Under the pieces are notes generated by a model that was not told where the DNA came from, ran no database searches, and saw nothing but the letters and a program-made list of their open reading frames with translations. Positions 51,446-59,033 of a DNA stretch of 64,000 nucleotides are shown here, in pieces. Source of the stretch: QHXM01 sp963697975 (GTDB lineage: Bacteria > Acidobacteriota > Blastocatellia > Pyrinomonadales > Pyrinomonadaceae); NCBI GenBank assembly GCA_963697975.1, contig OY969111.1, positions 620,001 to 684,000 on the forward strand. The letters are read 5' to 3'. Each line of letters begins with the position of its first letter. Position 1 is the stretch's first letter. A program made the position numbers and the translations under genes.

Positions 51446-54400
51446 CTATTTCTTGACCAACGCCCTGTCACGCCAGCGGCGCACGCTCATCACGTCAAGG
51501 CGTTCACTATCGAAGACGATCTGCTTGACGAGCTTCTTCCCGTTATCGCTGCCGCGCTTCAAATAGTCGCGCACTTCCATCCACCGCACCTCGCCCTCGG
51601 AGTTTCGGATCACCAGCAGCACAGGAAACGCCTGTTCCATCCAGTAGCGTGCGCGCTGCTCGTCTTTGATGGAGATGATTTCCGTGCCGCCGCCCGTCCG
51701 TGAGTGCAGATAGTAGTCGCCCGACTTCAGTAGCAGGTACAGCTTTTGTCCGGTTGCCTCGCCCGCATCCGACTTGAACTCGACCTCCATGTCGAATCCA
51801 TAGTCACTGATGGTGAACTCCCGGCTAAGCTGACCTGCCAGCGCCACGGTGGAGATAACCTCGCCGACCAGAGCGCGTTCCCTACTCTCATTGTCCAGCA
51901 CGACGGCTGATTCCTGCTGAAGTTCGTGCACCCGCTGCTTTGTCTCCGGGCTGGCGAAATGCTGTTCCAGATCGTCCCAGAGCGGCACGCGCTTCTCACA
52001 TCTTGAGCAGATGATCGTCGGTGCTTCAGGTTTGCCAATCCAGTTTTTGAGCCGCTCAGAGAAGCTTGTATCCGTAGGCCGTCGCTCCAACCACCCTTCA
52101 AGTCGCTCCATCGCCACTTCGCGATTGCCCACTGATGTGAAGCAGTGCGGACAAACATAATGCCGCAGCCGGACCACATCTCTAGCGCTCTGGAGCAGAT
52201 GCTCGTGGACATACTTGGCGAAAATAATTTTTTCTCCGACCTCGATAGACGGATCGAAATACACCTCCAATTCGCCCGCGCCTTCCGCCAAACGTGTCAG
52301 CTTCACGCCTAGTTGTTTCTGAGTGAAAGTCTTAAAATCAGCAGCATAGCGCCAAAGCTCGTCCTGCGCGAAGGACTCGGTGTGATGAAGGCGCACGACG
52401 AGCGTGGCGTAGATATCGTCAAGGAATCCGGTGAAGCGATAGCTGACCAGCACCGCCGGAGCGCCGACCAACTCCTTTCGCTCGCGCCGGTAGTAGCTGG
52501 GGAAGACCAGCAATGTTCCCTTCGCGGTGGGCTGCCGCAGGCAGAGGCCACGTTCTACCAGAGTCTGATGCATGGCAAGCAAGACGAACCGTTCCTCGTC
52601 TGCTTCGAGGCGGGCTATTGAGGCGTGATACGTGAGGTCGCCGCTCAAAACCCGCTCCTCCGGCAAGCAGCCGCGCTCGTCTTTATCCGCGCGCATCGTT
52701 TGAATTACGGCCTGGGCGTAGGCGTTAATACGCTCCGGTTGCAGCAGTACCCAACTGCCGAACTTCAACTCCCAGACCACGCCGGGGCCAGCCAATAGAC
52801 TCACCACCGCTTTCAGTTCTTCGTCGGTGAAGCGATTGACTTCGCCGGACAGACGCAGTTGCAGCGTCTCCCGCAACTCGTTGAAGCGCATCAGCACGCG
52901 GCCAGCGTCCTTGAGGCGAATAATCTCTTCCCTGAGCCGCTGGAAGAGCAGCGGCGAAGAGCGCCACGGAATGTTCTCCCATCGGATGCCGCCGAGGATG
53001 GCGTCTTTCAGTTCCTCGCATCGGAGGTTGGCTTTGGCGCTGGTTTCCAGAAATTGAGTGTAGCCACGTTCCTTCGCGAAGGCTTCGACTTGACTCCTGC
53101 TGACGCGCAGGCCGCCCGCATCCACGCGCCCGGCGACCAGCAACTTGGAGAATGGGTGGCGCGAGGCGCGCGTGAGGTCGCGATCCCACTGTCCCAGCGT
53201 CTCGAAGAGGTCTTCCTTCTGGCCGTCGAAGACCAACACCGCCAGCGCGGTTTCGTCCATGTAAAGCTGATGAATCAACCGCTGATCCGCCTGTCCGCCG
53301 AAATCCCACAACCATATTTCCCGTTCAACACCGTCACCTGAAGACACGGGCAGTTTCCACTGCGTCGCCCACGCACCGACCGTCGAGTCGCTGGGTTCCC
53401 AGTCATTCAAAGCGAGTCGCTTGGAAAGCCCCGTTTTGCCCGCACCGCTCTCGCCGACAAGAAGGACTTTGGCGTTCGTGTATTGGACTTGGTCAGACGT
53501 GGGCGGCAAGACTGGTCTTGTGGCTTCAGTTGCTCGCGCCTCGGCAACAAATTCTGACAAATCCCACACCCGGATGCCACCCTTTTTGTCACCTGAGAAG
53601 GCGCGGCGACCATCAGCATCCCACGCCACACTCCTAATCGAACCAGCGTGGCCTTCGAGCACGTGCAGGCAGTGCCCTGTCTCCACATCCCACAGACGAA
53701 TAGTCTGGTCATATGAACTAGAGAGGAAGCGGCGACCATCAGCGCTCCACGCTACACTCAAGACGCTGTCAGTGTGGCCTTCGAACACACGCAGGCATCG
53801 CCCCGAGTCCACTTCCCACAGACGAATGGTCTCGTCATTAGACCCGGAGAGGAAGCGGCGGCCATCGACGCTCCACGCTACACTCAAGACGCTGTCAGTG
53901 TGGCCTTCGAACACACGCAGGCATCGCCCCGAGTCCACATCCCACAGACGAATGGTCTCGTCATTAGACCCGGAGAGGAAGCGGCGGCCATCAGCAGCCC
54001 ATGCGATGCTCCAGATGACGTCCGTGTGGCCTTCAAACACACGCAGGCAGTGCCCCGAGTCCACTTCCCACAGACGAATGGTCTTGTCATATGAACCGGT
54101 GAGGGCGCGGCGTTGATAGGCGCTCCACGCCACGCTATCAACATCATCCGTGTGGCCTTCGAGCACGTGCAGGCATCGCCCTGTCTCCACATCCCACAGA
54201 CGAGCGGTCTTGTCGTCGGACCCGGAGAGGAAGCGGCGGCCATCAGCGCTCCACGCGATGCTCCAGACTCTGCGCGTGTGGCCTTCAAATACGCGCAGGC
54301 AATGCCCCGACTCCATATCCCACAGACGAACGATGTTTTCTTCATCCTCGAAGTGGGCAGAGAGGGCACGCCTTCCATCTGGACTGAATGCATAGGCATG

Positions 54401-54895
54401 GATGCTCGATTTGTTTTCGAGTTGGATAGCCTTTTCTGCAAGCTGCTCGCGCGAGGCCTCTGCCTCCACCGCCGTTGTTGGCTTCGCTGGCGGGCGGCAC
54501 GCTTCGAGGAGCTTCGCATATTCCTCCTCGTATTCCTCTGGAAGCCAGTTGACGTAAAGGAATTGCGCGAGGGAGCCTTTGATGGGGGCTGCGTCGAGTC
54601 GCAAAGGGATGAAGCGTCGCTCCCTGTTCAGCGGGTCGCGGAAACGAAACGTGCCAGACTCCAACTGTGCCCAGTCGGAACCGAAGGCGTGTGCCGACAG
54701 GCAGAGGACGAGGACGCGGGAGTGTTCCAGACCTTCCTCGATCTTCGACGGGATGCTGTCGCCGGGATGGAGTTCCCAGTTATCGAACCACACACGCAGG
54801 CCGTCCGCGCGCAGGCGCTCAGCGATGGCGCGGACGACCGCTTTGTCCTTTGAGCTATGGCTCAGGAATACGTCGTATTTGAAGTCGTCAGCCAT
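51446..54895 (-). CDS. TIR-WD40-GTPase-zinc ribbon-DUF4365 multidomain protein (putative defence or cell-death protein)
   Basis: The 1149-residue protein has a TIR domain (about 6-135: VFLSHSSKDKAVV, RVWFDNWELHPGDSI, SDWAQLES with candidate catalytic Glu79), seven WD40 repeats (about 165-447, RLWDVDSG types) and a Ras/Roc-like GTPase (475-645: Walker A GESGAGKTG 481-489, DFGGQ 531-535, ETSAK 617-621; the usual NKxD is GRVD at 589-592). A helical/winged region follows, then a zinc ribbon (C915/C918, C963/C966) and a DUF4365-like PD-(D/E)xK nuclease-type C-terminus (GFDMEVEF...LYLLLKSGD, 1033-1060). TIR domains often degrade NAD+ in immunity, and DUF4365 is nuclease-like. A sensor-switch-effector role is inferred. 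AAGGTGAAGC precedes the ATG. No partner gene lies nearby. Confidence 0.85.
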   Translation of the reverse strand: MADDFKYDVFLSHSSKDKAVVRAIAERLRADGLRVWFDNWELHPGDSIPSKIEEGLEHSRVLVLCLSAHAFGSDWAQLESGTFRFRDPLNRERRFIPLRLDAAPIKGSLAQFLYVNWLPEEYEEEYAKLLEACRPPAKPTTAVEAEASREQLAEKAIQLENKSSIHAYAFSPDGRRALSAHFEDEENIVRLWDMESGHCLRVFEGHTRRVWSIAWSADGRRFLSGSDDKTARLWDVETGRCLHVLEGHTDDVDSVAWSAYQRRALTGSYDKTIRLWEVDSGHCLRVFEGHTDVIWSIAWAADGRRFLSGSNDETIRLWDVDSGRCLRVFEGHTDSVLSVAWSVDGRRFLSGSNDETIRLWEVDSGRCLRVFEGHTDSVLSVAWSADGRRFLSSSYDQTIRLWDVETGHCLHVLEGHAGSIRSVAWDADGRRAFSGDKKGGIRVWDLSEFVAEARATEATRPVLPPTSDQVQYTNAKVLLVGESGAGKTGLSKRLALNDWEPSDSTVGAWATQWKLPVSSGDGVEREIWLWDFGGQADQRLIHQLYMDETALAVLVFDGQKEDLFETLGQWDRDLTRASRHPFSKLLVAGRVDAGGLRVSRSQVEAFAKERGYTQFLETSAKANLRCEELKDAILGGIRWENIPWRSSPLLFQRLREEIIRLKDAGRVLMRFNELRETLQLRLSGEVNRFTDEELKAVVSLLAGPGVVWELKFGSWVLLQPERINAYAQAVIQTMRADKDERGCLPEERVLSGDLTYHASIARLEADEERFVLLAMHQTLVERGLCLRQPTAKGTLLVFPSYYRRERKELVGAPAVLVSYRFTGFLDDIYATLVVRLHHTESFAQDELWRYAADFKTFTQKQLGVKLTRLAEGAGELEVYFDPSIEVGEKIIFAKYVHEHLLQSARDVVRLRHYVCPHCFTSVGNREVAMERLEGWLERRPTDTSFSERLKNWIGKPEAPTIICSRCEKRVPLWDDLEQHFASPETKQRVHELQQESAVVLDNESRERALVGEVISTVALAGQLSREFTISDYGFDMEVEFKSDAGEATGQKLYLLLKSGDYYLHSRTGGGTEIISIKDEQRARYWMEQAFPVLLVIRNSEGEVRWMEVRDYLKRGSDNGKKLVKQIVFDSERLDVMSVRRWRDRALVKK
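53744..53995 (-). repeat. Near-identical tandem WD40-coding repeats
   Basis: Two consecutive 126-nt units (one WD40 blade, 42 codons, starting at 53752 and 53878) are nearly identical at DNA level over about 115 nt; I see one clear mismatch (CCACTTCCC against CCACATCCC). Other blades of the same propeller are more diverged. This indicates recent internal duplication or gene conversion. Confidence 0.85.
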
Positions 54896-55102
54896 GCTTC
54901 ACCTTGGCGTAGCTTATCATTGCCCGGATGCTGATGTAACGAGGCGGGCAAATGGACAAACACTGAGGCAAAGCCATCCCTCGTAGAGAGAGCAGCTTTG
55001 AAAGTTAGAGCACAGTTTTGCGCTTCGACTAAACTAAGCAGTAAGAATTGGCTGCGTGCCGCTTAGAGCTTCTAACCCAAAAGATATATCTACCAACGGC
55101 TT

Positions 55103-58100
55103 TTACGCTGGCGTTGGCGACTGGCTGCTGATCTGGTAGATGGCTTCCATGACGGCTGAGCGCACTTCGGTCGGTAATGACCCGCGCACGGCGAGACGAC
55201 GGAAGGCCGGGAGGATTTCCTGCTGGCCGCTCAATGCCAAGAGCTTGACGACGGCGAGGCGCACTTCGTTGTTCGGATGCTCTTCAATGGCGCGCATCAG
55301 GGGTTGAACCTCTCCGGCTTTCGACATCAGGAAGAGTAGCGAGAAAGCGTCGTAGGTCTTCTCGCGGCTTTCGCCCATCAGTTGGCCGATGGCTTCGCTC
55401 GCCAATCCTGAGGAAGCGAGCGCCGAGCCGATCTTGCGTCGTCGTTCGGGCGGGGATTCACGCAAGGCGCGTGTGAAGGTGGCGGCGCGATCCGGGTTGA
55501 GACTAAACAAGGAACGTGCCGCAGCGTTACGCACCTCCACCGCCGGGTCGTCAAAGGCCGCGCTGATTTCGCGGAAGGAGTCGTCGCTGCCGACGCGCGC
55601 GAGGTCTGCGACGGCAGAGGCGCGCTCTTCCGTACTTTCGCTGCTGAGGCGTTTCAGGATTGCTCCCGGAACGGTCGAGAATTCATCAAACTCCGCGACG
55701 CCCTTTTCCGTCACGGCGAAATCTATCTCTTTGCTGACGGGTTTCGCGGGAGGCTCTTCAATCAACTCTAAGCCTGACGGCTCAAGCTCTTTTGATTCTT
55801 CAACCGCAGGCTCAGCGAAGAGTAGCCCGGACTGCGCGGACGTTTCTTCAACAGGCGAGGCAGCAACCGGCTCGGTATGGCGAACGATCTCCGCGTCGCT
55901 CATGTCAACCTCGACCCAGCCGCTGGTCGCTTCGTCATTGCGTTCGATGATGAAGTCAACGGGCTGAACAACCGGGGACTCTTCAGCCGTCAACGTCTCT
56001 AAAGTATCTTCGGTAGCTTCAAGCTCGATGGGTGCGACGGCTTCCGCATTGAGCATCGCGGCGGCTTCTTCCGCAGCGAGTTGGCGCGCTCTTTCCTCTT
56101 CAGCCCGGCGTTGCTCTTCGGCTTCAGCGGCCAGCCGCGCCTCTTCTTCAGCCTTGCGCCGTGCTTCGGCTTCGGCAGCTTCCTTGCGCGCCTTTTCCGC
56201 TTCTTCCTGCTGACGCCTTGCTTCTTCTGCGGCACGAAGGCGTGCGGTTTCTTCTTCAACGCGTTTCTGCTCGGCTTCTGCGCGCTGGCGAGCTTCCTCT
56301 TCAAGACGCAGGCGCCCTTCCTCGGCACGACGCTCTTCTTCAAGACGAAGCGCTTCTTTTTCCTCAGCACGCTTGCGTGCAGCCTCTTGTTCCAGCTTCA
56401 GACGCGCTGCAACCTCTTCGGCTTGCCTGCGTTCTTCGGCTGCGACACGCTGATGCTCTTCCTCTTCAGCACGAAGACGAGCGGCTTCCTCTTCGGCTTG
56501 GCGTCGTTCCAACGCTTCCGCTTCAGCAGCCAGTCGAGCTTCTTCCTCTGCCTTGAGACGCGCTGCTTCTTCAGCCTGTTTGCGAGCTTCTTCTTCCGTT
56601 ACTCGCTGCGCTTCGGCCTCTGCTTGCTGGCGGGCTTCTTCCTCAGCCTTGAGTCGCGCTTGTTCTTCCTCTGCGCGCCGTCGTGCTTCTTCTTCCGCTT
56701 GCAAGCGCGCAGCTTCCTCTTCTGCCTGCCTGCGCTCTTCTTCAGCCTTAGCTTCAGCAGCTAACCGCGCATCTTCTTCAGCCTGGCGCTGTGCTTCAGC
56801 TTCAACGCGGAGACGCTCTTCTTCTTCCGCTCGCTGTCTTGCAGCCTCTGCTTCCGCTTCTCTACGCGCTACTTCTTCCGCTTCGGCTTCTTCTGTGACA
56901 AGCGGCGGCGCGACGAGAGCAACAGTGCCGAGCGCAGCTTCCGCCGGAGAAATGTCAGCGAGAGCGGCTGCGGTCGGCTGTTCGGCTTCGATTGCCGGGG
57001 CTTCCGCTTCGAGCGTCTGCGTCTCACCTTCTGCGATGGAAGGCACGTCTGCCTCGCCGACGACGGGCGGCGCTTCGAGCGTCACGGTTTCCGTCTCAGG
57101 CGCGAGCGGCGCAGCGGTGAGTGTGGTGGTCTCTTCTTCCTCGATGGCGGCTGCGGCGCTGGCTTCGATGGCGCGCTTGATGAGACTTCTGGAAACCTGT
57201 CGATCACGCTCGCGCTTGAGCAGAGACTTGAGCGGCTGAACGGCAGATGGGTCGCGCAGTTCGGCCAGCGATTCCACTGCCGCGCGACGCACTTCCGGCG
57301 CAACGTCTTCGAGCGCAACGACCAGATGCAGCGTCGTCGCTTTGTCCTGAACGTAACCGAGCGAGCGAGCAGCGGCGGCACGTTCGGCTGGCGCTTCGGC
57401 TGTGCGTAGCTGGCGCGTCGCTTCGTCCAGGTAATCATGCTTGATGAAAGCCTCGCGTGCGCGCTCGCGTTTTTCGACGTTGCGTGAGGCGAGCGCCGCC
57501 AGTAATCCTGTGGCGACAAGCGCGCGCGTTCCGGCATCGCTTGAGCCGATGACAGCTTCGTCGTAGCTTCCGCCCGCCAGCGCTTTCCCGACTTCAGACT
57601 CCACTTGTTCGACATCAGATGCCGAAGCAACTTCAATTTCTTTCGTCTCTTCTACAACCGGGACGGGAGCAGTCTTCTCTTCTTCCGCGACCGTCTCGCC
57701 TGCGACCATTTCAGCCGCGTCCGCAGCGACGATTGCCGGGACGCTTTTCAGAGGCACAGCTTTCGGCAAAGTCGCTGTCTTGTATTTCGGAGCGGCGACT
57801 TCGGAGGAAATGTCTGCTTCTGCTAAATCGGCTTCTGTCAGTTTGGCGGGCGCTTTCCGCGCCTCTCGCCTCTCTTTGCGGCTGGCTCTGCGCGCCGGAG
57901 TCTCGGCGACGGCGGCGCTCCTCGCACGAGAGCGGGCAGCGACAATCATCACGAGGCTCAGCAGTACCAGCGCAGCAATCAGAATCACCAGCCAGTTCTG
58001 GCGTAGAACTGCACCGAACGTGGTGACGGACGTTGCCGGGGCGGAGGTCGTGGCGGGTTGCGTGGTGGGCGGCGGTTGCGCCTGCGCTATCTGCTCTGTC

Positions 58101-58876
58101 GGCGGCGACGCGAGTGGGCTTGCCTCCGGGCTAGCACCCGGCGAGGCTGACACCTCAGGAGTCGGAGCATAGACGACTGCCGGATTGCCTCCCGTCGCAG
58201 GTTGAGTCAAGCCGGGATTGCTTATACCCGGAACAACGGGTTGGGTCGTCGTCTGATTTGTGTTTCCGGCGGCTGTCGTCTGCGGCGTCGGGCGCGCAAT
58301 GGTTTGTGGAGTCGGCTGAGGGGTCGCGGAGGTCGCGGGCTTTGGAGTCGCAGTCGGAACAGCGGCTGTCTTTCCGCCGGGAGCGGTCAATTCCACATCC
58401 AGACGATTGAACCTTTGACTGACGCGCGCGTTCGTTCCCGGTTGCAATTTGAAGGAAAGAATGGCGTCGTTGCCGCGCTTCTGCACCTGCACGTCTTCAA
58501 AGCCGCGCCCGCGAAGTCCACCCTGCGCGCGTGGAGCGTTCGCTTCGGGGATGACGACGTAATAGCGGTCGCCGCTGCGATAGGCGGAATAATCGTTGAG
58601 CGGCGCGTCGGATGTAATCGTGATACGCGAGCCGTCAGAGGTGTCGCCGCTTTTGAGCGGCGTGATGTTCTTCTTCTGCGGCTTAGCTTGCGCCGTCTGG
58701 GTGTTGGCATTAGCTCCGGCAGCACCCTGCTGCTGCGCTGCGCGACTCTTAGCCGGTCGTTTCTTCTGCGCGCTGGTATCAACGCCCACGAAGGAAACGA
58801 GCAGCAACAGTACGAAGGCGGAAACAGGAGCGAGCCATTTTTTACTTCGAGGGAATGAGCGGGGCATCGTGTACAT
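55103..58876 (-). CDS. Large AMIN-like / coiled-coil / HEAT-repeat envelope protein
   Basis: The 1257 residues (ATG 58876, GGAAA upstream) include a signal/anchor segment (about 15-35), an AMIN-like beta domain (RITITSDAPLNDYSAYRSGDRYYVVIPEAN to RFNRLDVELTAP, about 75-160), a Pro/Thr-rich linker, a second membrane segment (about 295-315), HEAT-like repeats (430-560), a very long Ala/Glu/Arg coiled coil (about 650-930) and further HEAT repeats at the C-terminus (AVADLARVGSDDSFREISAAFDDPAVEVRNAAARSL). AMIN domains often localise proteins to the septum or envelope. It and the next gene have the same layout. Function unknown. Confidence 0.82.
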   Translation of the reverse strand: MYTMPRSFPRSKKWLAPVSAFVLLLLVSFVGVDTSAQKKRPAKSRAAQQQGAAGANANTQTAQAKPQKKNITPLKSGDTSDGSRITITSDAPLNDYSAYRSGDRYYVVIPEANAPRAQGGLRGRGFEDVQVQKRGNDAILSFKLQPGTNARVSQRFNRLDVELTAPGGKTAAVPTATPKPATSATPQPTPQTIARPTPQTTAAGNTNQTTTQPVVPGISNPGLTQPATGGNPAVVYAPTPEVSASPGASPEASPLASPPTEQIAQAQPPPTTQPATTSAPATSVTTFGAVLRQNWLVILIAALVLLSLVMIVAARSRARSAAVAETPARRASRKERREARKAPAKLTEADLAEADISSEVAAPKYKTATLPKAVPLKSVPAIVAADAAEMVAGETVAEEEKTAPVPVVEETKEIEVASASDVEQVESEVGKALAGGSYDEAVIGSSDAGTRALVATGLLAALASRNVEKRERAREAFIKHDYLDEATRQLRTAEAPAERAAAARSLGYVQDKATTLHLVVALEDVAPEVRRAAVESLAELRDPSAVQPLKSLLKRERDRQVSRSLIKRAIEASAAAAIEEEETTTLTAAPLAPETETVTLEAPPVVGEADVPSIAEGETQTLEAEAPAIEAEQPTAAALADISPAEAALGTVALVAPPLVTEEAEAEEVARREAEAEAARQRAEEEERLRVEAEAQRQAEEDARLAAEAKAEEERRQAEEEAARLQAEEEARRRAEEEQARLKAEEEARQQAEAEAQRVTEEEARKQAEEAARLKAEEEARLAAEAEALERRQAEEEAARLRAEEEEHQRVAAEERRQAEEVAARLKLEQEAARKRAEEKEALRLEEERRAEEGRLRLEEEARQRAEAEQKRVEEETARLRAAEEARRQQEEAEKARKEAAEAEARRKAEEEARLAAEAEEQRRAEEERARQLAAEEAAAMLNAEAVAPIELEATEDTLETLTAEESPVVQPVDFIIERNDEATSGWVEVDMSDAEIVRHTEPVAASPVEETSAQSGLLFAEPAVEESKELEPSGLELIEEPPAKPVSKEIDFAVTEKGVAEFDEFSTVPGAILKRLSSESTEERASAVADLARVGSDDSFREISAAFDDPAVEVRNAAARSLFSLNPDRAATFTRALRESPPERRRKIGSALASSGLASEAIGQLMGESREKTYDAFSLLFLMSKAGEVQPLMRAIEEHPNNEVRLAVVKLLALSGQQEILPAFRRLAVRGSLPTEVRSAVMEAIYQISSQSPTPA

Positions 58877-58953
58877 CGCAGGTTTTCCAATCAAAAAGCG
58901 GCTGTTAACGTGCCGCATTATGCTACGCCGAAAGCGTCTTAGTCCAGAAGTAA

Positions 58954-59033
58954 AACAGTGGTCAGTAGTCAGTGGTCAGTGGTCAGTTAAGAACGCCTGG
59001 TCTTTGCTGACCACTGACCACTGACCGCTGTTC
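58954..59033. repeat. Heptad inverted-repeat element (word AGTGGTC)
   Basis: CAGTGGTC-AGTAGTC-AGTGGTC-AGTGGTC (58955-58988) faces TGACCAC words (59008-59030). It lies between the two AMIN/HEAT genes. Confidence 0.9.

Noticed and set aside
53407..54519. Repeats that might be read as a CRISPR-like array
   Set aside because: The 126-nt period equals 42 codons and encodes WD40 blades in frame. There are no spacers and no cas genes.
56028..57239. Ser/Ala/Arg-rich plus-strand frames
   Set aside because: They are complements of the Ala/Glu/Arg coiled-coil codons of the large AMIN/HEAT gene.
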